DNA of 64,000 bases from Corynebacterium atrinae. GTDB lineage: Bacteria; Actinomycetota; Actinomycetes; Mycobacteriales; Mycobacteriaceae. Made by a program: the position numbers and the translations under genes. The notes under the pieces were generated by a model. That model did not search any database and had not been told where the DNA came from. It saw only the letters and a list, made by a program, of their open reading frames with translations. Shown here piece after piece: positions 8,801-17,060 of this stretch. The stretch spans positions 2,356,001-2,420,000 of the forward strand of contig NZ_CP046977.1 in assembly GCF_030408455.1 (NCBI RefSeq). The letters are read 5' to 3'. Numbering within the stretch: position 1 is the first letter of the stretch; each line of letters starts with the position of its first letter.

Positions 8801-9723
8801 ACGAACTCGGCGGCGGCTGGATGCTCACCGGCGAGACCCGCGTGGGCAAGCGCAGCTTCGTCGGCAACTCTGGCATTGCGGGTCCGGGCCGTAAGTTGGC
8901 CAAAAACTCCCTGGTGGCAGTGTTGTCCTCCACGCCCCGCAAAGCCAAAGCCAATTCCAACTGGTGGGGTTCCCCGCCGGAGCGCATGCGGCGGGTGACT
9001 GTCGCCGCCGACGGTGGGGATGCCCTCACCTACCGCCCAGGGACAAAGGTCAAAGTCCTCCGCGGGGTCGTCGAAACTATGCGCCTCCTGGCGCCGATGA
9101 CCTCGGCGATGCTGCTCGCCGGAGTGATGGGCACGTTCCTCGTGCTGCTCGACCGCGCCGGGCTGTGGGCAACGTGGCTGCTAGGCGGCCTCGTCCTCAT
9201 GTCCGCGGGTTTCCTCGCCATGGGCATCACCGTGGCGGTCAAGTGGGGCTGCGTCGGCCGTCACCGCCCCGGCGATCATCCCCTGTGGTCCGAATTCGTC
9301 TGGCTCAATGAGTTACAGGACACCTTCGTTGAAACCGTCGCCGGCCCCTGGTTCCTCATTCCCAACCTCGGCACCGGTGAGCTCAATATGGCGCTGCGTG
9401 CTCTGGGCGTGAAGGTCGGGCGCGGGGCCTGGATCGAGTCCTACTGGTTCCCCGAGACTGACCTTTGCCACGTTGGCAGTGGTGCGACCGTCGGCCCGGG
9501 CACCGTCGTGCAAACGCACCTGTTCCAGGACCGAGTCATGAGCCTTGACGTCGTTTCCCTCGGGGCGGGCGCCACCCTCGCCTCGCACTCCGTCGCCCTC
9601 CCGGCCGCCATGCTTGGCGACGCCGCGACCGTCGGACCCGGCTCCCTCGTCATGCGCGGCGACCGGGTCCCCGCCAATTCCCTGTGGCAGGGCAACCCGA
9701 TCGAACCCTGGAAGCAGACCTAA
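5836..9723 (+). CDS. Pls/PosA-type membrane non-ribosomal peptide synthetase (A-T-TM/LbH architecture)
   Basis: A 1295-residue synthetase. The adenylation domain fills about residues 20-500, with the A3 core FTSGSTGKPKGVAVTH, FDASCEEMW, YGPTEATVV and the catalytic Lys in RTSGKVDK. A thiolation domain follows with Ser536 in LGGTSL. The remainder alternates three pairs of membrane segments with three left-handed beta-helix (hexapeptide-repeat) blocks, each ending in a G[SN]P-type turn (WSGSPAVK, WWGSPPER, WQGNPIEP). There is no ordinary condensation domain. This order matches epsilon-poly-L-lysine synthetase (Pls), which is about the same length. My manual pocket reading is D-A-E-S-I-G-T-V-V-(K), suggesting lysine or ornithine. 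GTG start; the partner MarR gene is six bases upstream. Confidence 0.9.
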   Translation: MSIHNVPRQYLRAGEAPAKRTLYEILAATAAAHPEAAALDDGEILTYSELMESVDAWATELHRNGIRRGDRIGIRMRSGNRDLYLAILSTIAAGAAYVPVDADDPDERAEMVFGEAGINGVFTDEGFRMLKPRAGGDKRRPMLDDIAWIIFTSGSTGKPKGVAVTHRSAAAFVDAEAQMFLVDSPGGPLGPEDRVLAGLSVAFDASCEEMWLAWGHGACLVPAPRSLVRSGMDLGPWLIRRDITVVSTVPTLAGLWPAEALDNIRLLIVGGEACSQELVDRLATPDRELWNTYGPTEATVVACGTQLHPGQPVSIGLPLAGWNLIVVDANEQPVRVGEVGELVIGGVGLARYLDPEKDREKYAPMPSVGWARAYRSGDQVRLEEDGLYFVGRVDDQVKIGGRRIELGELEANVSALPNVYNSAVAVQTTGADQKVLVAYVSLEQADLGFDHDAAHERLAESMPAALVPRICVLEELPIRTSGKVDKAALPWPLPGVGVEASNLSPTEEWLAELWVDVLGTSVSDADADFFSLGGTSLAAATLVGRIRERVPTVAVRDLYDHPRLGALALTVEGIADSSGVSLSDASPAEPRTVVPVGVDTRAIQVAVQVVTMTLQATTWLAWLLLGSNLAALAGVEWARHTPWWLVIALLVVFATPLGRLPIGGFGARLLTSGIEPGEYARGGSTHLRIWAAERWADASGSRSIAGATWVNYYARALGVTMGRGVDLHSLPPVTGLLTLGDHVSIEPEVDLSGYWVDGDVLRVGAIEVHSEARIGTRSTLLPGTVIGEDAHVEAGSTVTGTKTIKKGSRWSGSPAVKVGRSKHRFPDEHPPRRSRWVPIYGLTSILLSLMPMVAIALGAALVLVLVEVTAGNPLIGAVLFAPLGALVVFAFYLATTWLGVRVLSLGLTPGVTPVRSLQGWRLWSIERLMDDARTYLFPLYASQLTPLWLRSLGATIGKDVEISTAVMIPSLTEVRDGAFLADDTMIGGYELGGGWMLTGETRVGKRSFVGNSGIAGPGRKLAKNSLVAVLSSTPRKAKANSNWWGSPPERMRRVTVAADGGDALTYRPGTKVKVLRGVVETMRLLAPMTSAMLLAGVMGTFLVLLDRAGLWATWLLGGLVLMSAGFLAMGITVAVKWGCVGRHRPGDHPLWSEFVWLNELQDTFVETVAGPWFLIPNLGTGELNMALRALGVKVGRGAWIESYWFPETDLCHVGSGATVGPGTVVQTHLFQDRVMSLDVVSLGAGATLASHSVALPAAMLGDAATVGPGSLVMRGDRVPANSLWQGNPIEPWKQT

Positions 9724-9729
9724 CCGAAG

Positions 9730-10629
9730 TTAGTCGCCGATCTGATCCCGCCCGCGCAGGACGATGAGCGGGTCGGGCTCCCCCACCAGCTCGTGATCCT
9801 TGTTGGTGTACTCGAACTTGGACAAGATGTAGCGCATCGCGTTGATGCGGGCGCGCTTCTTGTCATTCGACTTGATGGTCACCCACGGGGATTCGTCCGT
9901 ATCCGTGTAGCGGAACTGCTCTTCCTTGGCGCGGGTGTAATCATCCCACTTATCCAGCGAGGCCAGGTCCATGGGCGAGAGCTTCCATTGACGCACCGGG
10001 TCCACCTGGCGGATGGCAAAGCGCGTGCGCTGCTCTTTCCGCGTCACCGAGAACCAGAACTTGGTCACCGAGATCCCCGAACCCAGGAGCATGTTCTCCA
10101 GCATGGGCACCTCCCGCAGGAACTCCGCGTGCTGAGACTCCGTACAGAAACCCATCACGCGCTCCACACCGGAGCGGTTGTACCAGGAGCGGTCAAAAAA
10201 GACGATCTCACCGGCCGCCGGGAAATGCGAGATATAACGCTGGAAGTACCACGACGTTGATTCACGCGGCGAAGGCTTCTCCAGGGCTACCGTGCGGGCA
10301 CCGCGGGGGTTGAGGTGCTCGTTGAAACGCTTGATCGTGCCGCCCTTACCGGCGGCGTCCCTACCCTCAAAGAGAATGATGTGCCGCTGACCAGTGTCCT
10401 TGGTCCAGTTCTGCCACTTCAACAGCTCGATCTGTAAGGAACGCTTAGTCTTTTCATACTCAGCCCGCGACACCCGTTCGTCATACGGATAGTTCTCGCG
10501 CCAGGTTTCAATTGCAGTTCCATCGGGGCGAAGGAGCACCGGATCATCTTCGTCGGAATCATCCACGACGTAACCCTCGGTTTTTGCGAGGTCAATGACG
10601 GGGAGATCGTCGTCCTTGTGGTCAGCCAT
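9730..10629 (-). CDS. ppk2: Polyphosphate kinase 2
   Basis: Transfers phosphate between polyphosphate and nucleoside diphosphates. Walker A is FEGRDAAGKGG (about residue 88) and the lid/Walker B region is FFDRSWYNRSGVERVMGFC, both diagnostic of PPK2. The acidic N-terminal extension (MADHKDDDLPVIDLAK...) and the 299-residue length fit the single-domain corynebacterial type. The gene converges on the Pls-like synthetase with six bases between stops. It lies downstream of porH-porA but behind a strong terminator (10708-10738), so it probably has its own promoter. Confidence 0.95.
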   Translation of the reverse strand: MADHKDDDLPVIDLAKTEGYVVDDSDEDDPVLLRPDGTAIETWRENYPYDERVSRAEYEKTKRSLQIELLKWQNWTKDTGQRHIILFEGRDAAGKGGTIKRFNEHLNPRGARTVALEKPSPRESTSWYFQRYISHFPAAGEIVFFDRSWYNRSGVERVMGFCTESQHAEFLREVPMLENMLLGSGISVTKFWFSVTRKEQRTRFAIRQVDPVRQWKLSPMDLASLDKWDDYTRAKEEQFRYTDTDESPWVTIKSNDKKRARINAMRYILSKFEYTNKDHELVGEPDPLIVLRGRDQIGD

Positions 10630-10707
10630 GCTTCTAATCCTAGACCGTCACTTCCCTTGACGTGCGGCGAAACGTAGCATCTCACTTCCCTTAGGTAGGA
10701 CACAGCA

Positions 10708-10738
10708 AAAGGCTCCGACCCGTTGCGGGTCGGAGCCT
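10708..10738 (-). terminator. Rho-independent terminator of porH-porA
   Basis: A perfect 13-bp stem (AAGGCTCCGACCC and complement) with a five-base loop. Read on the minus strand it is followed by a short T-run (CTTTTGC). It sits between porA and ppk2, both on the minus strand. Confidence 0.9.
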
Positions 10739-10775
10739 TAAGAAAAACTCTGGGTCAAGTCCCAGCGGCTGAAAA

Positions 10776-10967
10776 CTAGTTGATCAGGCCGATGAGGGAG
10801 TTGACGGCGCCGGCCCATTCGCCAGCGTTCTTCAGGAAGCCGAAGACGTAGGAAACGATGGTCGGGTACTTCTCGCCGTCGACCTCGAAGCCGGAGGACA
10901 GGCCGATCCAGGAATCAAAGATGTCGGTGGGCTCGAGCGGCTTCGGTGCTGCTGCGGCAATTGCCAT
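10776..10967 (-). CDS. porA: PorA-type cell-wall channel subunit
   Basis: A 63-residue protein without a signal peptide. Its last 24 residues (YVFGFLKNAGEWAGAVNSLIGL...) match the pattern of corynebacterial PorA (YVFDFLGASSKWAGAVADLIGLL in C. glutamicum, from memory). In C. glutamicum PorA and PorH together form the main channel of the mycolic-acid outer membrane and are O-mycoloylated. This copy is longer than the 45-residue C. glutamicum protein because of an alanine/proline-rich N-terminal extension. The start ATG at 10967 has AAGGAG nine bases upstream. It follows porH on the same strand and ends at a strong terminator. Confidence 0.85.
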   Translation of the reverse strand: MAIAAAAPKPLEPTDIFDSWIGLSSGFEVDGEKYPTIVSYVFGFLKNAGEWAGAVNSLIGLIN

Positions 10968-11052
10968 GGGGATTCTCCTTGGGAGTATGAAAAGTGGGAA
11001 AGTACTTAGTGGATTGGCAGGATTTGCAAATCCGGGAAGAGCTTAAGTGCTC

Positions 11053-11223
11053 TTAGGCATCCTTGGAGGAGGTGAACTCCGCATTGGAGCTCAGGGTGCC
11101 AAAGTTGTCGAAGAACTCGACGATACCCTTAAGCAGAGCCGGGATCTCCTGGAAGGCCTTGCCGACGTTCTTGCCGAAGGTAGCGAAGTTGCCCAGGTTC
11201 TCCTGGATGAAATCGAGATCCAT
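11053..11223 (-). CDS. porH: PorH-type cell-wall channel subunit
   Basis: A 56-residue protein beginning MDLDFIQENLGNFATFG and containing LLKGIVEFFDNFG. It aligns along its length with C. glutamicum PorH (MDLSLLKETLGNYETFG..., FFDNFG). No signal peptide, as is normal for this family. The start ATG at 11223 is preceded by AAGGAG nine bases upstream. porA follows 85 bp downstream on the same strand, and groEL lies upstream, so the local order groEL-porH-porA-ppk2 is the corynebacterial one. The acidic and amphipathic character fits a helical oligomeric channel. Confidence 0.9.
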   Translation of the reverse strand: MDLDFIQENLGNFATFGKNVGKAFQEIPALLKGIVEFFDNFGTLSSNAEFTSSKDA

Positions 11224-11684
11224 TATGTATGTCTCCTTGAGAGGAACCAGCCAGAAGCCGGTGCGAATTGACTCTTACTGACACCTCAGGGCGTCACGGG
11301 GATCATTCTTTCACAATTTGCAGGTTCGTCAAGCGCTATCTGGGACTATTTTCGCCGCCGCCGGACGTCACATTCCCGTCTCGTTAGCCTGCCCCCGCAA
11401 GCATTTCCCCTGGCCACGACCCTGACCTGCAGAAACATTTCATAACAGATTAACAAAAGACCACGTTTGCCCTCGGCTCGTAACGCTACCTCAGGCCTCG
11501 GCGATAAGATTCCTCGGTTCCATCGCCAACGCCACAGCTTATTTACCCCCATCCGGGGGCTTACCAGTAAACCTGACCCCTCCGACAGTAAGGCATCAAA
11601 GCAGCGCAACTACCACCGCACATAATTGGGAAACTATCAAAGGTTGCCCGCCCCACTGACCTACGGCACTAGTGCTTTTTCCCT
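11224..11684. other. Non-coding region between porH and the groEL terminator
   Basis: About 460 bp without a convincing gene. It should contain the porH-porA promoter on the minus strand. A small hairpin with the CCCCCATCCGGGGG core lies near 11548. No reading frame here has recognisable protein sequence, and no tRNA-like fold was seen. A long 5' leader or a small RNA cannot be excluded. Confidence 0.5.
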
Positions 11685-11695
11685 AAAAACAAAAA

Positions 11696-11744
11696 GTAGC
11701 CCGTGGGGCAACATCCTGGACTAGGATGTCGCCCCGCAGGCTAC
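11696..11744 (-). terminator. Rho-independent terminator of groEL
   Basis: A long stem: GTAGCC...GGGGC.ACATCCT pairs with AGGATGT.GCCCC...GGCTAC, with small internal bulges. On the minus strand it is followed by CTTTTTGTTTTT (11684-11695). It begins 17 bases beyond the groEL stop and separates groEL from porH. Confidence 0.9.
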
Positions 11745-11760
11745 TGCGGGCGAGGCTGGG

Positions 11761-13455
<1,695 letters not shown>

Positions 13456-13525
13456 TCAAAAGGCGCCCGCGACGGCACGGTCGGCGAGTGTGAACCAACC
13501 TCAACCCCTGAAGTCATCATGTTTT

Positions 13526-13552
13526 CTGGCACTCAGTCTATTCAAGTGCTAG
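13526..13552. promoter_or_regulatory. Second, degenerate CIRCE operator (HrcA site)
   Basis: CTGGCACTC, nine bases, AAGTGCTAG. The spacing is exactly that of CIRCE and the arms differ at two pairs from perfect complementarity. It is nearer to groEL than the better copy at 13561-13587. Confidence 0.75.
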
Positions 13553-13560
13553 GTCCGTTT

Positions 13561-13587
13561 TTAGCACTCTCAGCCGCCGAGTGCAAA
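13561..13587. promoter_or_regulatory. CIRCE operator (HrcA site) of groEL
   Basis: TTAGCACTC, nine bases, GAGTGCAAA. The consensus is TTAGCACTC-N9-GAGTGCTAA; only one position deviates. It lies about 155 bases upstream of the groEL start, in the divergent region shared with the M20 peptidase gene, so HrcA could also affect the peptidase. Confidence 0.92.
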
Positions 13588-13611
13588 GTATTTCACGTTA
13601 GGGTGGTCTCC

Positions 13612-14967
13612 ATGACTGACGTATCCCACCTTCGCACCCACATCCACGGCCAGCGCGAGCAAATCTTTAGCGACCTCTCCGCCCTGTGTTCCTTCAACTC
13701 CGTCCACAACGAGCCGGGCCACGAGCAGGACAATGCCGCGGCCGCCGAGTGGACACGTCAGGCGCTTATCGACGCCGGCCTCACCGTCACCACCCACCTC
13801 ACCGCCGACGGTTCCACCGCCGTCATCGGCCGCCAAGAGCCCGGCGAGGGCATGCCGACGGTCCTGCTGTACTCCCACTACGACGTCGTCCCCGCCGGCG
13901 ATCCCACAAAGTGGACCTCCGATCCCTTTACCCTCACCGAGCGCGACGGCCGCTGGTACGCCCGCGGTGCGGCGGACTGCAAGGGCAACCTCGCCATGCA
14001 CCTGGCAGCCCTGCGCGCCGTCACCGCCGCTGGCGGCACTCGCCTTGGCCTCATCGTCCTCGTGGAAGGTTCCGAGGAGCGCGGCGGCGAGGGCCTCGAC
14101 CACCTCCTGCGCACCCAACCGGAGCTGTTCCGCGCCGACGCGATCATGATCGCCGATACGGGCAACGCGGCCGTCGGCACGCCGACCTTGACCACTTCCC
14201 TGCGCGGCGGCGCGCAGGTCACCGTTACCGTCGACACCCTCCGCGCACCGCTACATTCCGGCGGCTTCGGCGGGGCGGCGCCCGACGCCGTGGCGGCGCT
14301 GGTCCGCCTGCTCGACAGCTTGCGTGACGATGCCGGCCGGACGGTGATCGACGGCGTCGATACGCACACAAAATGGGAGGGTGAACCCTACGAGGCCGCC
14401 ACCTTCCGCGCTGATGCGGGCATCCTCGACGGAGTCGACATCATGGGCACGCGTGACGACGCCCCCGCCGACATGGTGTGGGCCCGCCCCGCAATCACCA
14501 TCACCGGCTTCACCTCCACCCCCGTCGCCGAGGCCGTCAACGCCGTGCCCGCCACCGCCCAGGCAAAGCTCAACCTGCGCGTTCCCCCGGGAATGGATGC
14601 CGCCGACGTCGCATCGAAGTTGAACGCGCACCTGCACGCCCACGTGCCCTGGGGCGCGCACCTGACCGTCGACATCGACGACATCAACCAGCCGTTTAGC
14701 ACCGACACCGCCGGACCCGCCCTCGGACTTCTGCGCAGGTGCCTCGCCCGCGCCTACGAAACGGACAAAGCGGCAACCATTGGCACCGGCGGCTCCATCC
14801 CGCTGACCCTGGCCCTGCAGGAAACCTTCCCCGATGCGGAAATCGCCCTCTACGGCGTCGAAGAGCCGCTGACCACCATCCACTCTCCCGACGAGTCAGT
14901 CGACCCCACCGAAATCGAGCACATCGCCCTCGCCGAAGCCACCTTTTTAATGGAGTTCGGCGGCTAG
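13612..14967 (+). CDS. M20-family metallopeptidase (dipeptidase/ArgE-DapE-like)
   Basis: A di-zinc exopeptidase or deacylase of 451 residues. The metal-binding signature is visible: SHYDVVP gives His89 and Asp91, RGAADCKGN gives the bridging Asp122, and EGSEERGG supplies the catalytic Glu155 and a metal ligand. The inserted dimerisation domain lies about residues 190-330. M20 dipeptidases of this length usually cleave short peptides in the cytosol; the exact substrate cannot be read from sequence. I use the ATG at 13612. An upstream start at 13519 would place coding sequence across both CIRCE operators and has no family similarity. Confidence 0.88.
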   Translation: MTDVSHLRTHIHGQREQIFSDLSALCSFNSVHNEPGHEQDNAAAAEWTRQALIDAGLTVTTHLTADGSTAVIGRQEPGEGMPTVLLYSHYDVVPAGDPTKWTSDPFTLTERDGRWYARGAADCKGNLAMHLAALRAVTAAGGTRLGLIVLVEGSEERGGEGLDHLLRTQPELFRADAIMIADTGNAAVGTPTLTTSLRGGAQVTVTVDTLRAPLHSGGFGGAAPDAVAALVRLLDSLRDDAGRTVIDGVDTHTKWEGEPYEAATFRADAGILDGVDIMGTRDDAPADMVWARPAITITGFTSTPVAEAVNAVPATAQAKLNLRVPPGMDAADVASKLNAHLHAHVPWGAHLTVDIDDINQPFSTDTAGPALGLLRRCLARAYETDKAATIGTGGSIPLTLALQETFPDAEIALYGVEEPLTTIHSPDESVDPTEIEHIALAEATFLMEFGG

Positions 14968-14970
14968 GGG

Positions 14971-14999
14971 TTGCGCGATTTTGTGACAGGCGTTACTGT
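14971..14999 (+). promoter_or_regulatory. Probable promoter for a leaderless micro-ORF
   Basis: TTGCGC (14971-14976) and TACTGT (14994-14999) are separated by 17 bases. The expected transcription start falls on or next to the GTG at 15006. Inferred from spacing only. Confidence 0.45.
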
Positions 15000-15005
15000 C
15001 GCAGT

Positions 15006-15068
15006 GTGACTTACAAATTCCTTGCTCTTCAGCGAGTAGCGAAGGCTACCAACCCCAACGCGGCATAG
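15006..15068 (+). CDS. Possible 20-codon leaderless leader peptide
   Basis: A GTG-initiated frame of 20 codons (beginning MTYKFLALQRV) starts six bases after a good -10 box, so the transcript would begin at or near the start codon. An imperfect hairpin (GACT..CCCC / GGGG..AGTC, 15070-15100) follows, then about 70 bases to the next gene. Leaderless leader peptides followed by hairpins are common attenuators in actinobacteria. The codons show no run of one amino acid, so the sensed signal is not evident. It may simply be chance. Confidence 0.35.
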   Translation: MTYKFLALQRVAKATNPNAA

Positions 15069-15169
15069 GGACTGACTCCCCGCGTATGGGGCAGTAGTCG
15101 TTATTCCACCCGCACCAAGAAGAGTCGGTCCATCCCCCTTCCTCTCGAAGAGCCCCGAAAAGGATCGAC

Positions 15170-15673
15170 ATGTTTAAGCACACCACCCAGGAACCCCGCA
15201 CCCAGGCCACCCAGGTCGAAGATCCCTTCCATACTCGTTTTGGCAGCCATCTTCCCCGGGAACTGCGCGAAGAAGCCTCCGGCATGACCTGGTCGCTGTT
15301 CAGCGCCATCTACGCCCCGCACGCCGACATCCGCATCAACCGTCTCGATTCCATCCCGGGCCGCGGCGGCACTCAGCACTTCACCGCCGAGCTGACGTTC
15401 CTGTCCAAGACCGAGCCGCCGTTCACCGCCGGGCACACCATCGACACCATGGGCACCGCCTCCGCCTGCACCCACCTGCTCGCCGACGCCGGCCGCCACG
15501 TCGAGATCCACGCCTTCCACCAGGTCGAGCTCTTCGAGGCCACCGCCACCTTCGTCAAGGTCGCCCACCAAACCGCCGACCGGCGCACCGCCTGGGCCAT
15601 GGGCTTCGGCCCCACTCCGGCCGCCTCCATCGCCGCCGCACTCTCCTCCGGCGCCCAGCGCATCTACGGCTAA
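15170..15673 (+). CDS. Stand-alone protein resembling the LeuA allosteric/dimer domain
   Basis: A 167-residue protein. Its C-terminal half (ASACTHLLADAGRHVEIHAFHQVELFEATATFVKVAHQ..., RTAWAMGFGPTPAASIAAALSSG) follows the pattern of the leucine-binding regulatory domain of 2-isopropylmalate synthase: helix, HEVEI-like strand, EAxAYV strand, then WGVG..xxxxASxxAVxSA. No catalytic TIM-barrel is present. It could be a detached regulatory subunit or a sensor of a branched-chain metabolite. The ATG at 15170 is preceded by AAAAGGA. The possible leader ORF lies just upstream. Assignment is by visual pattern, so moderately sure. Confidence 0.6.
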   Translation: MFKHTTQEPRTQATQVEDPFHTRFGSHLPRELREEASGMTWSLFSAIYAPHADIRINRLDSIPGRGGTQHFTAELTFLSKTEPPFTAGHTIDTMGTASACTHLLADAGRHVEIHAFHQVELFEATATFVKVAHQTADRRTAWAMGFGPTPAASIAAALSSGAQRIYG

Positions 15674-15680
15674 CCCAGCA

Positions 15681-15719
15681 CGTTCATGCTCCAGCGCTTA
15701 AAGTGCTGAAGCATGAACG
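15681..15719. repeat. Hairpin spanning a start codon
   Basis: Arms 15681-15695 and 15705-15719 (CGTTCATGCTCCAGC and complement) with one mismatch and a nine-base loop that can pair slightly further. The right arm contains the ATG at 15713 of the next gene. There is no T-run, so it is not a standard terminator. Confidence 0.8.
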
Positions 15720-16684
15720 AGGTCGGGGGGCCACTCATCTCACTGCGGTCGAGTCCACGTGGTGTGCGCCAGAAAGTAGCGTCTTCCGGCGACTACCTCA
15801 AGCTAGCGCCCGCCACCTACATCAGCCGGGCCGACTACTTCCGGCTCCCGCGGGAGGACATGGTGCGCGCCCGGGCGATGGCGTGGGCGGGGGCGCGGCC
15901 GACGTCTGTCATCGCCGGACTCTCCGCCGCCGCCCTCCACGACTACCCGCTACCGCAGTGGATATCCTCCGAACCCATCGAGCTATCCCTGCCGAACTAC
16001 CACAGCTCGCGTCCGATGAGCGGCCTGCGCCCGCGCCATCACCCGCCCGCCCTGCAGGAAAGGACGGTGTGGGTGCGCAATCGTTTCGGCCTGGCCCGGG
16101 CCACCGATCCCCTCCTCTCCGGACTCGACCTCGCCCGCTGGCACCGCCGCCACCTGGGAGTCCAGGCGTTAGACCAGGGCTTGAGGCGGGGGCTGTTTTC
16201 CTCCGATGAGCTGGCCAGCTTCGTCACCGGGCTCGGTCCCCTCAGCGGGATCAAGGTGTTGCGACAGGTGGCCCGGCAAGCCACGCCCTTCTCCGACAGC
16301 CCCCGCGAGTCCATGCTCAAGTCCTATTTGTTCGACGCCGGCCTACCCGCGCCCCACCAGCAAGCGAAGATCTTTCACCGCTCGGGAGCGATGCTCGGGC
16401 GCTTCGACTTCTTCTGGCCCGAAATCAGCTTCGCCGTGGAATACGACGGCCAGGGCAAGTACCTCGGCGAGTTTGGCACTGACCGAGAGGAGGCGGTGTT
16501 CAACGATTTGCACCGCCAGCACTCCTTGAGCAACGTGGGCATCACGATCTTCCGGGCGAACAAGTTCAACTTCCCCGACGGCAGCGCCATCGAGGGGATT
16601 CGGGAACTGTACCGGCTGCTATCCATGCGTAATTTGCCATTCGTTAACGGCCGGTGGGAGAGCGCCGGGTTGGCGTGGCGGTGA
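15713..16684 (+). CDS. AbiEi-antitoxin-domain/DUF559-like protein with nuclease-like C-terminus
   Basis: A 323-residue protein of a type common and multi-copy in actinobacteria. The N-terminal part resembles AbiEi winged-helix proteins (KLAPATYISRADYF..., SVIAGLSAAALHDYPL). The C-terminal part looks like a restriction-endonuclease fold related to DUF559/Vsr: RESMLKSYLFDAGLP, GRFDFFWPEISFAVEYDGQGKY (Asp and E-x-D possible metal ligands), then NVGITIFRANKF. No AbiEii toxin partner is adjacent, so a toxin-antitoxin role is not supported here. The start ATG at 15713 lies inside a hairpin and lacks a clear ribosome site; a later start is possible. The 3' end is followed by the 89-bp repeat. Confidence 0.7.
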   Translation: MNEVGGPLISLRSSPRGVRQKVASSGDYLKLAPATYISRADYFRLPREDMVRARAMAWAGARPTSVIAGLSAAALHDYPLPQWISSEPIELSLPNYHSSRPMSGLRPRHHPPALQERTVWVRNRFGLARATDPLLSGLDLARWHRRHLGVQALDQGLRRGLFSSDELASFVTGLGPLSGIKVLRQVARQATPFSDSPRESMLKSYLFDAGLPAPHQQAKIFHRSGAMLGRFDFFWPEISFAVEYDGQGKYLGEFGTDREEAVFNDLHRQHSLSNVGITIFRANKFNFPDGSAIEGIRELYRLLSMRNLPFVNGRWESAGLAWR

Positions 16685-16727
16685 ATTTAGTTCAGGTCGG
16701 GATCAGGGCGTCGCGAGGACGGGGTGG

Positions 16728-16816
16728 CTGCCAAAATTCTCTAGAATGAATCATATGACCATGCGTTTCCCCAGGTCGTGGCGAATCGGATTTCACATTC
16801 TAGAGAATTTTGGCAG
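16728..16816. repeat. 89-bp intergenic element with terminal inverted repeats, copy 1
   Basis: Arms 16728-16748 and 16796-16816 (21 bp, core TGCCAAAATTCTCTAGAAT) are perfectly complementary and enclose 47 bases. A second element of exactly the same total length with the same arms lies at 32610-32698 in the opposite orientation. It sits between the DUF559 gene and mnhA. No coding potential. Confidence 0.93.
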
Positions 16817-17060
16817 GGTGCCGCTGGAACCAACCCCTCCGCCAGAGGCAATGCAGCCGATACCTATATAACAGTCAACAGGTACACTATCCAGAGTTGG
16901 CCGCGCTGTTGACGGACGTCGCCTTGATCTTGGGTGTTTCTCAGTGATTTCAAAGACGAGATTTGACCTGCCGCTGGGGGCAGCACGCACGGGGTGTCCA
17001 CAAACTGCGTTGCCCCGATCGTCTTGTACGCCCACGCTGTGAAGGGGAACACCAAGTACC

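Noticed and set aside
13519..13611. An upstream extension of the M20 peptidase
   Set aside because: It would translate through both CIRCE operators and shows no family similarity; ATG 13612 fits better.
15713..16684. A type IV toxin-antitoxin pair
   Set aside because: The protein has an AbiEi-like start but no AbiEii-type nucleotidyltransferase gene lies next to it; the NTP-transferase at 61 kb is of another family and far away.
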